Shown here: one piece after another, positions 33,042 to 41,905 of the stretch | How positions within the stretch are numbered: the stretch's first letter is position 1 | Layout: each line of letters starts with the position of its first letter | Assembly: GCA_964500895.1 (NCBI GenBank) | Contig: CAZCQP010000001.1 | Span: 62,001 to 126,000 of the forward strand | Length of the DNA: 64,000 nucleotides | Source: CAZCQP01 sp964500895 | Lineage (GTDB): Bacteria > Bacillota > Clostridia > Lachnospirales > JAISER01 | Direction of reading: 5' to 3' | Made by a program: the position numbers and the translations under genes | The notes under the pieces: generated by a model | What the model was told of the DNA's origin: nothing | The model's input: only the letters and a program-made list of their open reading frames with translations | The model's database searches: none

Positions 33042-33172
33042 AGTCTAACCCCCTGTTAGCTTTTTAGGCTCACAAGCACATAGCGCCAAAAGATTTTTTT
33101 CATCTTCTAAATGTTAATATTTCACCATTTTTTGCCCTTTGCAAAAAATTACAAAAAATTTTAAAAAATCTA

Positions 33173-33201
33173 TTGACATATTCCAAAAGATAATCTATAA
33201 T
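33173..33201 (+). promoter_or_regulatory. tRNA-Asp promoter
   Basis: -35 TTGACA (33173-33178), 17-bp spacer, -10 TATAAT (33196-33201): exact consensus, 72 bp before the tRNA. Confidence 0.88.
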
Positions 33202-33273
33202 ACGTCATGTTGGCAACGCAAACGAAACAAAAACAAAAGCTTGAAAATAAGCGGTTGCCAAAAAGTTAAACGT

Positions 33274-33347
33274 GGTCCAATAGCTCAGTTGGTTAGAGCG
33301 CTGGCCTGTCACGCCAGAGGTCGAGGGTTCGAGCCCCTTTTGGATCG
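33274..33347 (+). tRNA. tRNA-Asp (GTC)
   Basis: 74-nt cloverleaf. Acceptor GGTCCAA pairs with TTGGATC (one G-T), discriminator G; D-loop AGTTGGTTAG; anticodon stem CTGGC/GCCAG with loop CTGTCAC, anticodon GTC; T-arm GAGGGTTCGAGCCCC. CCA is not encoded. A terminator follows. Confidence 0.96.
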
Positions 33348-33353
33348 GATGGT

Positions 33354-33387
33354 AAAAGCCTTATCCTATATCGGGGTAAGGCTTTTT
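33354..33387 (+). terminator. Terminator after tRNA-Asp
   Basis: 10-bp stem AAAAGCCTTA/TAAGGCTTTT (33354-33363 with 33377-33386), ending in five T. Confidence 0.88.
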
Positions 33388-33457
33388 CTTTACCTATGAT
33401 GCTTTTAAACTTTACCAATATGGACTATACTTTATACATACACAACAGAGGTGTGCA

Positions 33458-34114
33458 GTGCGCAAAACACGCAATGAAGCAGAAGAAATTAAACGGCTGG
33501 AAGCCATGAGTATTTATGAACAGGCCTGCTATGCAGAAGGGTTTCATTTAGCAGCCGGCATTGACGAGGCAGGCCGGGGGCCACTGGCCGGGCCAGTGGT
33601 GGCTTGTGCCCTTGTGTTGCCTTATGAGCGCCTGACCGATTGCTTTCTATATGAAGTGAATGACTCTAAAAAACTTTCCCCCAAAAAGCGGGAAATGTTG
33701 TGCCAGCAGATTTTAGAACACGCCCTGTCTGTTTCTGTGGCAGAGGTGGATTGGGCCACCATAGACCACATCAACATTTTAAAGGCCACCCACCTGGCCA
33801 TGGAAAAAGCGTTGCTTGGCCTGGACGTTACCCCAGGCGTTGCACTGGTAGATGGCTATGCCGTGCCCACATTACCCTTGCCCCAGAAAGCCATCGTGCA
33901 GGGGGACGCCAAAAGCGTCACCATTGCCGCAGCCAGCATTGTAGCCAAAGTGAAGCGGGATGCCATGATGCAGCATTTTCATGAACAATACCCTCAATAC
34001 GGCTTTAACCAGCACAAAGGCTACTGCACAAAAGCCCATGTTGCGGCCATTAAAGCTTATGGCCCCTGTCCTATACATAGGAAAACGTTTCTGAAGCGCA
34101 TTTTGGCGGAGTGA
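33458..34114 (+). CDS. rnhB: Ribonuclease HII
   Basis: RNase HII of 218 aa; removes RNA from RNA-DNA hybrids, including single misincorporated ribonucleotides. Catalytic residues: GIDEAGRGPLAGPVV (Asp36, Glu37), DSKKLSPKKRE, LVDGYAVP (third Asp) and the KVKRDAMM segment with the fourth Asp; the C-terminal FNQHKGYCTKAH is also conserved. GTG start with GAGGTG upstream. It opens a Firmicutes-style run rnhB-ylqG-ylqH-yraN. Confidence 0.96.
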   Translation: MRKTRNEAEEIKRLEAMSIYEQACYAEGFHLAAGIDEAGRGPLAGPVVACALVLPYERLTDCFLYEVNDSKKLSPKKREMLCQQILEHALSVSVAEVDWATIDHINILKATHLAMEKALLGLDVTPGVALVDGYAVPTLPLPQKAIVQGDAKSVTIAAASIVAKVKRDAMMQHFHEQYPQYGFNQHKGYCTKAHVAAIKAYGPCPIHRKTFLKRILAE

Positions 34115-34118
34115 TGAT

Positions 34119-35228
34119 ATGGTGCAGAAAAAAAACATTGGTACCCTAGCAGCCGGGGAACGGTTCAATGCCCAGATTATGGATATTCATCAGAACCAGG
34201 TGACCTTAAAGCTTGCCGGTTCAGGCCATATATTCAACGCCCGGTCTTTGGTGCTGCCGGATGCACGCATTGGGGATATGAGCACTTTTCTGGTGAAGGA
34301 AAACAACCGGGGGCAAATTATGCTGGAAATGGTCAAGCCTTTCGGGGACAGCCGCCAGCAAGCCGCAGCAGAGGCTTTAAGCCATACCGGGCTTATGGCC
34401 ACAGAAGAAAACGTGAAAAAAGTGCTGTTTCTGCTTGAAGAAAACTTTCCCATAAACGAAAGCCAGGTGGCCGCTTTAAACCGGTTTTTAAGCCGAACAT
34501 GCCCCATCCACCAGTGCTTTGAAAAGCTATTGTCAGCCATTGAGGGAATGCCGGATGAAACACAGCAAACTTTATTGCTGAACTGTTTATCCGACGGCCA
34601 ACAACAAACAACCCAAGCCATTAGGGAATCCTTTTATGTGAATTTACTGCAAAAGGGCGATAACCGTCCAGCCATGCACCGTTTCTTGTTTGGGCATTAC
34701 AAAAGCTGGTTGGTAAAATTGGAGAGTTTGTTAAAAGCTTTAGAAACCCTCCCCTCCCCCCCTGCCATTGCGGAACATGCTTTGTTGATGAAGGAACAAA
34801 TGCTGTTTATGGCACACATCAGCCGATACAGGCGTGTGGCACATATTCCTTTTCAGGTGGAAGGGAACAAAACTTTAGGAGAACTGGTGGTGTTCAAAAA
34901 CCCAGAAGTACCCCACCGCCAAAAAGATTGCAGCCTGATGATTGGGGTAGACACCCTTCAGTTAGGCCGGATGGAAGCCTTTATCACCCGGCAAGCACAG
35001 CTTTTGACCATACAGTTTAAAATGGCCGAAACAAAACATCTGGCTTTTATAGAAGCACAGTGCCAACACCTGGCCGAACTATTAAGGCCCCTGGGGTTCC
35101 AGACACACATTTTGCCCCCTGTGCCCATAGAGACACCTTTTTCTTTAATAGACCGAAACATTCCGACTATAAATGGGGAAAAAAGTAAAAAATCCCAAAA
35201 AAGGTATTCCTTTGATATGAGGGTGTGA
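34119..35228 (+). CDS. YlqG-like (FliK-related) hypothetical protein
   Basis: Protein of 369 aa in the position of Bacillus ylqG, between rnhB and the FlhB-like gene. The N-terminus (about 7-70) has the small beta-domain pattern GERFNAQIMDIHQNQVTLKLAGSG, followed by long helices and a C-terminal domain (about 235-345) with LMIGVDTLQLGRMEAFITRQ, similar to the FliK C-terminal domain. In flagellar systems FliK and FlhB control hook length; here there are no flagellar genes, so the role is unknown. Ends with a Lys-rich tail. Four bases separate it from rnhB. Confidence 0.72.
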   Translation: MVQKKNIGTLAAGERFNAQIMDIHQNQVTLKLAGSGHIFNARSLVLPDARIGDMSTFLVKENNRGQIMLEMVKPFGDSRQQAAAEALSHTGLMATEENVKKVLFLLEENFPINESQVAALNRFLSRTCPIHQCFEKLLSAIEGMPDETQQTLLLNCLSDGQQQTTQAIRESFYVNLLQKGDNRPAMHRFLFGHYKSWLVKLESLLKALETLPSPPAIAEHALLMKEQMLFMAHISRYRRVAHIPFQVEGNKTLGELVVFKNPEVPHRQKDCSLMIGVDTLQLGRMEAFITRQAQLLTIQFKMAETKHLAFIEAQCQHLAELLRPLGFQTHILPPVPIETPFSLIDRNIPTINGEKSKKSQKRYSFDMRV

Positions 35229-35232
35229 TATA

Positions 35233-35541
35233 ATGAAGGAACATAAACGGATTGACCCTAACCAAAAGGCGGTGGCCATTCAATATAACCCAGACGTTGT
35301 GGCCCCGCAAGTGGTGGCCAAGGGCAAAGGGTACGTGGCGGAAAAGCTTTTGGAAAAAGGAGCTAAACACCACATACCCACCTATCAAGATGCCAAGCTG
35401 GCAGAGGAACTTTTGGCCGTAGACTTGGGGAATTTTATTCCGCCGGAACTTTACGAGGTGGTGGCGCAGGTGCTTGTGTTCATCAATGATTTGGATAAAC
35501 TGGAGGTGTACCGCCAACATGGCCAAAAAAAAGAGCGCTAA
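35233..35541 (+). CDS. FlhB C-terminal-like (YlqH/EscU-YscU-HrcU family) protein
   Basis: Protein of 102 aa equal to the cytoplasmic domain of FlhB/YscU: KAVAIQYNPDVVAPQVVAKGKGYVAEKLLEKGAKHHIPTYQDAKLAEELL, matching FlhB's YD...APxVVAKG and IP..ED..LA.aL. The autocleavage NPTH motif and the membrane part are missing. Such stand-alone proteins (B. subtilis YlqH) occur in Firmicutes with unknown role. Its 3' end overlaps yraN. Confidence 0.85.
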   Translation: MKEHKRIDPNQKAVAIQYNPDVVAPQVVAKGKGYVAEKLLEKGAKHHIPTYQDAKLAEELLAVDLGNFIPPELYEVVAQVLVFINDLDKLEVYRQHGQKKER

Positions 35542-35890
35542 AGGATATTGGGGTGACGTAGGCGAAACCGTGGTTTCATCCTATTTAGATGGGAAAAACA
35601 TGTCTATCCAGTGCACCAACTACCGCTGCCCTGCTGGAGAAATTGACTTGGTGGCTAAAGACGGCACATACACCGTATTTGTTGAAGTTAAATATAGAAA
35701 AAATTTGTCTTTTGGTTTGCCCAGAGAAGCTGTTGGCTATAAAAAGCAACAAAAGATAAAACAATCCGTCTTATATTACATGGCAGAGCACCAGTTAGCA
35801 GACCAAGACATGCGTTTTGATGTGGTGGAAGTATACGGCAACGACAGTATGCGCATTAACCACATTGAAAACGCCTTTGCGTATGCGTAA
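35519..35890 (+). CDS. YraN/UPF0102 family protein
   Basis: Protein of 123 aa of the UPF0102 group, a nuclease-like (Holliday-junction-resolvase-type) fold. Motifs: GDVGETVVSSYL, then TNYRCPAGEIDLVAKDG and FVEVKYRKNLSFG, equal to the family GEIDLI...FVEVK active-site pattern; and PREAVGYKKQQKIKQSVLYYM. The biochemical role is unproven. ATG 35519 lies inside the preceding gene with GGAGGTG upstream. Confidence 0.9.
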   Translation: MAKKKSAKGYWGDVGETVVSSYLDGKNMSIQCTNYRCPAGEIDLVAKDGTYTVFVEVKYRKNLSFGLPREAVGYKKQQKIKQSVLYYMAEHQLADQDMRFDVVEVYGNDSMRINHIENAFAYA

Positions 35891-36743
35891 GGGAAATGAC
35901 CATGCCGCAACGGCTTTGGTTCGGCATGATACAAACAATGGCGTATCTTTTTTTGGTTTTGACCACTTTGAACAAACCGGGATAGTTGCCCATGGGTTTT
36001 CCACCCGACTGGGGGGCACATCCACTGGCGTATGCAGCACCATGAACTTAAGTTTTGGGCGGGAAGACAATAGAGAAAATGTGGCCGCTAATTTCAGACT
36101 AATGGGCCAAGCCATCGGCTTCAACCCGGATAGCTTGACTTTTTCATGGCAAACGCATGAAACACAGGTTTGCCATGTTACCGCTGAACACAAAGGCAAC
36201 GGCTTTTTAAGAAAGAACAGCCTGGAAGGCTACGATGCATTAACCACCAACACTCGGGGGGTTACGTTAACCACCTTTCACGCCGATTGCGTGCCCTTGT
36301 TTTTTGTAGACCCCCAGGCCAAAGCCATCGGCTTGGCCCATGCCGGGTGGCGGGGCACACTGGGGGCCATTGGCCCGGCCGTTGTGGAAAAGATGACGGC
36401 CATGTTCGGTTGCCAGCCGCAGCATATTTTGGCGGGCATTGGCCCTTCCATTGGGCCGTGCTGTTTTGAGGTGGACAGACCAGTGGCAGCGCTGTTTTTG
36501 GAGCAACACCCTTGGAGCAAAGATTTTGTGATTGCACACCCCCAAGACGGTAAGTTTCACATTGACTTATGGGCCATTAATCGGCGCTTGCTTATAGACA
36601 AAGGGCTGCTGCCAGCGCATGTGAAAGGGCAAGAAAAGGGCCACGAAATATGTACCCAATGCCACCCAGACTTGTTTTTCTCCCACCGTTTCCATGGTGA
36701 AAACCGAGGAAGCATGGCGGCGTTTCTGGAACTAAAACCATAG
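35883..36743 (+). CDS. pgeF: YfiH/PgeF family multicopper-like protein (laccase-domain)
   Basis: Protein of about 286 aa in the YfiH family (peptidoglycan editing factor in E. coli; also described as a purine nucleoside phosphorylase/laccase). Zinc-site residues are visible in TTFHADCVPLFFVD and GLAHAGWRGT, with GPSIGPCCFEVD further on. The start is uncertain: ATG 35883 overlaps yraN and has no clear Shine-Dalgarno, but keeps the HGFSTRLGGTS segment well inside the protein. Probably cytoplasmic. Confidence 0.9.
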   Translation: MRKGNDHAATALVRHDTNNGVSFFGFDHFEQTGIVAHGFSTRLGGTSTGVCSTMNLSFGREDNRENVAANFRLMGQAIGFNPDSLTFSWQTHETQVCHVTAEHKGNGFLRKNSLEGYDALTTNTRGVTLTTFHADCVPLFFVDPQAKAIGLAHAGWRGTLGAIGPAVVEKMTAMFGCQPQHILAGIGPSIGPCCFEVDRPVAALFLEQHPWSKDFVIAHPQDGKFHIDLWAINRRLLIDKGLLPAHVKGQEKGHEICTQCHPDLFFSHRFHGENRGSMAAFLELKP

Positions 36744-36785
36744 ATTTACGTCAAGTATAAATATGTATAAGATATAGGAGCAACG

Positions 36786-38087
36786 ATGAAAAATAAAGTG
36801 ATACACATAGAAGAAGACAGCATCGCCCAAGAACTGGGCATAGAACCCGGGGATTACCTGGTGTCCATCAACGGCCGGCCTGTGCAGGACGTGTTCGACT
36901 ACCGCTATTTGTTGCAGGACGAATTTGTGGAGGTGCTGATGGAAACCCCAGACGGGGAACAGGTGCTGCTTGAAATTGATAAGGAACCTTATGAAGATTT
37001 AGGCCTTGTTTTTGATTCTGGGCTGATGGACAAAAGCAAAGGCTGCGCCAACAAGTGCATTTTTTGCTTCATTGACCAGCTGCCCAAAAACATGCGCAAA
37101 ACCCTGTATTTTAAAGATGATGACCCCCGCCTTTCATTCCTACAAGGCAATTACGTCACCTTAACCAACTTAACCCCGGAGGCACTGGAACGGGTGCTTT
37201 ACTACCATTTGTCACCCATCAACATTTCTGTGCACACCACAGACCCCACATTGCGGGTGGACATGCTGGGTAACCCTAAAGCGGCACAGCTTCCCGAACT
37301 GTTGGACAAGCTGCAACAGGCGGGCATCCAAATGAATTACCAGGTGGTGTTGTGCAAAGGGGTTAACGATGGGGCGCAACTAGACAAAACCATTGAAGAT
37401 TTAAGCCGGTACTACCCCCAAGGTGGCAGCTTATCTGTGGTTCCTGTAGGGCTTACCCGCTTCCGGGAAGGCTTAACGGACTTACCTCCTTTTACAAAGG
37501 AAGACAGCCAGGCCGTGCTTCGCCAGTTAAAGGCGTGGCAGAAAAAACTTAAAAAAGAACTGGGCACCTCCTTTGTATATGCCGCCGATGAATTTTATTT
37601 AAAAGCAGAGGAAAAACTGCCCACCTATGCCCATTACGAAGACTTTCCCCAAATAGAAAACGGTGTGGGCATGTTGGCGCTGTTTGAACGAGAACTTCAA
37701 AAGGCACTGAAAAAGCCCCCTGCCCTGAAAGAAAGTGTGCAGGTTTCTGTGGTTACTGGTTTGGCAGCCAAGTGTTTCATGGATGAGCAAGCCGCCAAAA
37801 TTACAGAGAAACTGCCGGAAGCCCATATTCAAGTATTTGCGGTAGAAAATCACTTTTTTGGGGAACATATTACTGTAGCCGGGCTTTTAACCGGCCAGGA
37901 TATTTTGGCACAATTAAAGTGCAAACCCCTGGGGGATGTTGTGCTTATTCCCCAAAACGCCTTAAAAGCAGAAGAAACTGTGTTTTTAGATGACATGACG
38001 GTGGAACAACTGGAAGAAGCGCTGGGGATAACGGTACGCATTGTGCCGGTAACCGGCGAGGATTTTCTGGCCCACATTTGCCAATAA
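36786..38087 (+). CDS. DUF512 domain protein with PDZ and radical-SAM-like Cys motif
   Basis: Protein of 433 aa. It has an N-terminal PDZ-like domain (about 5-60, IAQELGIEPGDYLVSINGRPVQD), then a radical-SAM-type cluster motif CANKCIFCFIDQLP (about residues 87-100), a barrel-like middle, and the C-terminal DUF512 (about 220-430). It is conserved beside der in many Firmicutes, as here, but its reaction is unknown. AGGAGCAACG precedes the ATG. Confidence 0.88.
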   Translation: MKNKVIHIEEDSIAQELGIEPGDYLVSINGRPVQDVFDYRYLLQDEFVEVLMETPDGEQVLLEIDKEPYEDLGLVFDSGLMDKSKGCANKCIFCFIDQLPKNMRKTLYFKDDDPRLSFLQGNYVTLTNLTPEALERVLYYHLSPINISVHTTDPTLRVDMLGNPKAAQLPELLDKLQQAGIQMNYQVVLCKGVNDGAQLDKTIEDLSRYYPQGGSLSVVPVGLTRFREGLTDLPPFTKEDSQAVLRQLKAWQKKLKKELGTSFVYAADEFYLKAEEKLPTYAHYEDFPQIENGVGMLALFERELQKALKKPPALKESVQVSVVTGLAAKCFMDEQAAKITEKLPEAHIQVFAVENHFFGEHITVAGLLTGQDILAQLKCKPLGDVVLIPQNALKAEETVFLDDMTVEQLEEALGITVRIVPVTGEDFLAHICQ

Positions 38088-38143
38088 ATAAATGCTATTA
38101 TTATCAATGATATTATAAGGAATAGAACATAAGGAGAACAACC

Positions 38144-39463
38144 ATGCCAAGACCCATTGTGGCCATTGTAGGCCGCCCAAATGTAGGCAAATCTACATTA
38201 TTTAATAAACTGGCCGGAGAGCGCATTGCAATTGTGGAAGATACCCCAGGGGTAACCCGGGACCGTATTTATGCCGATGCAGAATGGCTCTCCCACGACT
38301 TCACCCTCATTGACACCGGCGGGCTAGAGCCGGAAACAGACGACATCATCATGCGGCAAATGTTTAACCAGGCGGAAATCGCCATGGAAACCGCCCATGT
38401 TATTTTGTTTGTGGTAGACATTAAAACCGGCGTTACAGACGCAGACTTGCAAGTAGCCAACAGGCTGCGGCGCACCAAAAAGCCTATTGTGCTTACGGTG
38501 AACAAAGTGGACGACATGCGCCGTGAAAACCTGGACGTGTACGAGTTTTATTCTCTTGGTCTGGGCAACCCCGTTCCCATTTCCGCCGGACAGGCGCTGG
38601 GGCTGGGAGACTTGCTGGACGAAGTGGTATCCCATTTTCCGGAAAAAGATGGGTCAGAGGAAGAAGAAGACATCATTAAAGTAGCGGTGGTGGGAAAACC
38701 CAATGCCGGCAAATCTTCCTTAATTAATCAGATTCTTGGAGAAGAGCGGCTTATTGTGAGCAACATTCCCGGCACCACCCGGGATGCCATTGATACGCTG
38801 ACTGAACGCAATGGCCAAAAGTTTATGTTTATAGACACCGCTGGCATTCGCCGGAAAAGCAAGATTAAGGAAAACATTGAACGGTACAGCATTGTACGGG
38901 CTGTGGCAGCTGTGGAGCGGGCAGACGTGTGCATCATGCTTATTGATGCCACAGAAAACGTCACAGAGCAAGACACCAAGATTGCGGGCATTGCCCATGA
39001 ACGGGGCAAAGCCGCTATTATTGTTGTGAATAAATGGGACTTGGTGGAAAAAGACCATAAAACTATGGATAACTATTCCAAAGAGCTGGACAAAGCCCTG
39101 GGTTACATGCCTTATGCCCCAAAACTGTTTATTTCTGCATTAACCGGGCAACGGGTGCATAAGCTGTTTGACATGGTGTATTCTGTGTTCCAAAACTCTT
39201 CCATGCGGGTGGCCACCGGTGTTTTAAATGACGTGCTCATTGAAGCCATGGCCATGAATCAGCCGCCAGCCCACCGGGGCAGACCGCTACGCATTTACTA
39301 CATGACCCAAGTGTCTGTGAAACCGCCTACATTTGTGCTGTTTGTGAATGATAGAGAACTGTTGCATTATTCCTATAAACGTTATATCGAAAACCAATTG
39401 CGGGATGCCTTTGGTTTTAAAGGTACGCCCATACACTTCATTGTGCGCAACAAAAACGACTAG
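38144..39463 (+). CDS. der: Ribosome-associated GTPase Der (EngA)
   Basis: Double-GTPase of 439 aa, needed for 50S ribosomal subunit assembly. G-domain 1: GRPNVGKSTLF (8-18), DTPGVTRD, DTGG, NKVD. G-domain 2: GKPNAGKSS (about 185), IPGTTRDAIDT, DTAGIRRKSKI, NKWDLV. The C-terminal KH-like domain begins about 355 (QPPAHRGRPLRIYYMTQ...PPTFVLFVND). Length and order are standard. It follows the DUF512 gene with its own AAGGAG site. Confidence 0.97.
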   Translation: MPRPIVAIVGRPNVGKSTLFNKLAGERIAIVEDTPGVTRDRIYADAEWLSHDFTLIDTGGLEPETDDIIMRQMFNQAEIAMETAHVILFVVDIKTGVTDADLQVANRLRRTKKPIVLTVNKVDDMRRENLDVYEFYSLGLGNPVPISAGQALGLGDLLDEVVSHFPEKDGSEEEEDIIKVAVVGKPNAGKSSLINQILGEERLIVSNIPGTTRDAIDTLTERNGQKFMFIDTAGIRRKSKIKENIERYSIVRAVAAVERADVCIMLIDATENVTEQDTKIAGIAHERGKAAIIVVNKWDLVEKDHKTMDNYSKELDKALGYMPYAPKLFISALTGQRVHKLFDMVYSVFQNSSMRVATGVLNDVLIEAMAMNQPPAHRGRPLRIYYMTQVSVKPPTFVLFVNDRELLHYSYKRYIENQLRDAFGFKGTPIHFIVRNKND

Positions 39464-39472
39464 AAGGCAGGG

Positions 39473-40123
39473 GTGGATGAAAGAAACATGTTCAGAGTAT
39501 GGTGCATTTTAATTGGCTACGCCATTGGCTGTGTGCAAACCGCCTACCTTATTGGCAGGTTTGTGAAGAAAATAGACATTCGGGAGCATGGCAGTGGAAA
39601 TGCAGGTACCACCAATACCTTTCGTGTCATGGGCAAACGGCTGGGTGCCCTGGTATTTTTATGCGATGTATTAAAAGGCGCAGTGGGTTACGTCCTTTGC
39701 AGCCTGCTTTTTGACGGCAGCGGCATTTGCTTTACCGGTGCATTGGGGTTACTTCCTGGGTTATACGCCGGGCTTGGTGTGGTGCTGGGGCACGATTTTC
39801 CATTTTACATGGGCTTTAAAGGCGGGAAAGGCATTGCCTCCACATTAGGGGTAATTGCCTGTATTCAATGGCAAGTGGCCGCTATAGACTTTCTCACCGG
39901 CATCGGCATGGTGGTAACCACCCGCATTGTGTCCATTACATCGTTATGGATGCTGGGCCTTTTCCCTATTTTACTGCTGGTTTACGGGCATTCTAAAGAA
40001 GCTGTGGGCATTGGTTTTGTTCTGGCTATTATTGCTTATGTCCAGCACAGAGGGAACATTGTTCGGCTGGTACAGGGCAATGAACGAAAAATTGTTTTGA
40101 AGAAAAAGGAGAGGCAAAACTAA
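39473..40123 (+). CDS. plsY: Glycerol-3-phosphate acyltransferase PlsY
   Basis: Integral membrane acyltransferase of 216 aa that moves the acyl group from acyl-phosphate to glycerol-3-phosphate, the first step of phospholipid synthesis. Five membrane helices are predicted. Motifs: HGSGNAGTTNTFRVMGKR (motif 1), GHDFPFYMGFKGGKGIASTLG (motif 2). GTG 39473 (AAGG upstream) was used; ATG 39488 is an alternative. The clustering with gpsA (the next enzyme-supplying gene for G3P, at 40686) and der is typical. Confidence 0.94.
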   Translation: MDERNMFRVWCILIGYAIGCVQTAYLIGRFVKKIDIREHGSGNAGTTNTFRVMGKRLGALVFLCDVLKGAVGYVLCSLLFDGSGICFTGALGLLPGLYAGLGVVLGHDFPFYMGFKGGKGIASTLGVIACIQWQVAAIDFLTGIGMVVTTRIVSITSLWMLGLFPILLLVYGHSKEAVGIGFVLAIIAYVQHRGNIVRLVQGNERKIVLKKKERQN

Positions 40124-40144
40124 AGTGTGAAGGGAGTATGGCAC

Positions 40145-40651
40145 ATGACACCTATCAACACGCCCCAACCCGGTTTTACAATACGGTTTGCAGAAAAGCA
40201 GGACGCCGAATTGATTACCGACTACATACGGGCACTGGCTGCATTTGAAGATGAGCTTAAATTTGTGTCCGTGACACCAGAGCTGCTTGAACACAATGTG
40301 TTTGAAGCAAAACATGCCGAAGTGCTCATTGGTGAGTTTGAAGGAAAGCCGGTGGGTTTTGCGTTGTTCCATGCCACCTTTTCCACCTTTTTAGGAAAGC
40401 CCGGCATTGGGCTGGTGGACTTGTATATAGAGCCCCATGTACGTGGCAGAGGTTTCGGGAAAGCGATGCTGGCCTATTTGGCCAAGCTGACCGTCGAAAG
40501 AAATTGCGGCAGGCTGGAATGGTGGTGCCACGACTGGAACGCCCATGCCATCAAGCTATATAAGGGCTGGGGGGCGTACCCCATTGACAACATTCGTGTG
40601 TACCGGCTGTGCGACCAAGCACTTTTAGATTTTGCTAAAACTATTGAATGA
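40145..40651 (+). CDS. GNAT-family N-acetyltransferase
   Basis: Acetyltransferase of 168 aa resembling spermidine/diamine acetyltransferases: FTIRFAEKQDAELITDYIRALAAFEDEL at the N-terminus, the acetyl-CoA loop VRGRGFGKAML (about residues 102-112) and a C-terminal LEWWCHDWNAHAIKLYKGWGA. The substrate is not certain; polyamines are likely from the ..LAAFE.EL and W.C.DWN..A...Y signatures. ATG 40145 has GAAGGGAG. It is inserted between plsY and gpsA. Confidence 0.87.
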   Translation: MTPINTPQPGFTIRFAEKQDAELITDYIRALAAFEDELKFVSVTPELLEHNVFEAKHAEVLIGEFEGKPVGFALFHATFSTFLGKPGIGLVDLYIEPHVRGRGFGKAMLAYLAKLTVERNCGRLEWWCHDWNAHAIKLYKGWGAYPIDNIRVYRLCDQALLDFAKTIE

Positions 40652-40685
40652 ATATCCATTAACGAAAGATGAAAGGAATGGAAAA

Positions 40686-41699
40686 ATGAAGCATGTGACG
40701 GTTATCGGCTCTGGCAGCTGGGGTACGGCACTAAGCCTTTTGCTGCACAATAACGGCCACAAGGTATGTATATGGTCTTTTAGCCCAGAGGAAGCAGCGC
40801 AAATTAATGAAACCCATGAAAACAAAGCCTTTTTACCCGGTGTGCACATTCCTGGGGAAATTGTGGTCACCACAGATAAGGCCAAGGCTATGGCGGAAGC
40901 AGAAGCAGTGGTTTGTGCTGTACCTTCCGCTTTCATGCGGCAGACCATGACAGAGTTTGCACCTTTTTTTACGGACAAGCACACGCTCATTAGCGTGTCC
41001 AAAGGCTTTGACAAGACAAAGCGGGTGCGTCTGTCTGAAGTGCTGACAGAACTGGCACCCCAAAGCCGGGTGGCGGTTTTATCTGGCCCAAGCCATGCGG
41101 AAGAAGTGTCTAAAGGCATTCCCACCACTTGTGTGGCCGCCGCAGTCTGCCCAGAAACCGCCCGGTATGTGCAGGACTTATTCATGAGCGATGTGTTCCG
41201 GGTGTATACCAACAAGGACATCATTGGTGTTGAACTGGGTGGCGCATTAAAGAACGTGATTGCATTGGTGGCTGGCATTTCCGACGGCCTGGGCTTTGGC
41301 GACAACACCAAAGCCGCCCTTATGACCCGTGGCATGGCGGAAATGGCACGGCTGGGGGTTGCCATGGGTGCGGACCCCTTTACCTTTAGCGGCTTATCCG
41401 GCATTGGGGATTTAATTGTAACCTGTACCAGTATGCACAGCCGCAACCGCCGGGCCGGTATGCTCATTGGGGAGGGCCATAGCCTGGAGGAAACGCTGAA
41501 AGAAGTGCGCATGGTGGTGGAAGGGGTTAACATGGCCACCATTGCTTACGAACTGTCTCAAGCTTATCATGTGTCTATGCCCATTGCCACAGAGGTGTAC
41601 AAGGTGCTCTTTGAAGGCAAACCTTTAAAGGAAGGCGTGCAAGACCTTATGACCAGAGATAAAACCACCGAAAACGTCACGGAATATGCTTTTGAATAA
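40686..41699 (+). CDS. gpsA: Glycerol-3-phosphate dehydrogenase [NAD(P)+]
   Basis: GpsA of 337 aa; reduces dihydroxyacetone phosphate to sn-glycerol-3-phosphate for lipid synthesis, feeding PlsY. The nucleotide-binding motif GSGSWGTALSLLL is at the N-terminus, then LSGPSHAEEV, the catalytic Lys in ELGGALKNVIALVAGISDG, and GLSGIGDLIVTCTSMHSRNRRAG. ATG 40686 has AAAGGAATGG; the longer frame starting inside the GNAT gene is not needed. Confidence 0.97.
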   Translation: MKHVTVIGSGSWGTALSLLLHNNGHKVCIWSFSPEEAAQINETHENKAFLPGVHIPGEIVVTTDKAKAMAEAEAVVCAVPSAFMRQTMTEFAPFFTDKHTLISVSKGFDKTKRVRLSEVLTELAPQSRVAVLSGPSHAEEVSKGIPTTCVAAAVCPETARYVQDLFMSDVFRVYTNKDIIGVELGGALKNVIALVAGISDGLGFGDNTKAALMTRGMAEMARLGVAMGADPFTFSGLSGIGDLIVTCTSMHSRNRRAGMLIGEGHSLEETLKEVRMVVEGVNMATIAYELSQAYHVSMPIATEVYKVLFEGKPLKEGVQDLMTRDKTTENVTEYAFE

Positions 41700-41734
41700 A
41701 ATGGCGGTATTTCCAATGTATGGGCGAAAAAAGA

Positions 41735-41763
41735 TTGACGAAAATATAAAATATTTATATAAT
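41735..41763 (+). promoter_or_regulatory. secDF promoter
   Basis: -35 TTGACG (41735-41740), 17-bp spacer, -10 TATAAT (41758-41763), followed by a 5' leader of about 135 nt with several short hairpins. Confidence 0.85.
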
Positions 41764-41905
41764 AACGGGGTTCGCTAGGGCGTGTTTGAAACACTGCCTA
41801 AGACATGGCGTTCACGTGTGAAACATGGGAAGCGCTTGGGACTGTGCCTGAAAAACAGCCGGCAGCCAAAGTGCTTCAAGCATTCGGAAGGAGGAATTTA
41901 GCGCA

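Noticed and set aside
33274..33347. Prophage or island attachment site at tRNA-Asp
   Set aside because: No integrase and no repeat of the tRNA 3' end in the window.
41700..41905. SCIFF peptide gene near secDF, as in many Clostridia
   Set aside because: No small six-Cys frame in this stretch.
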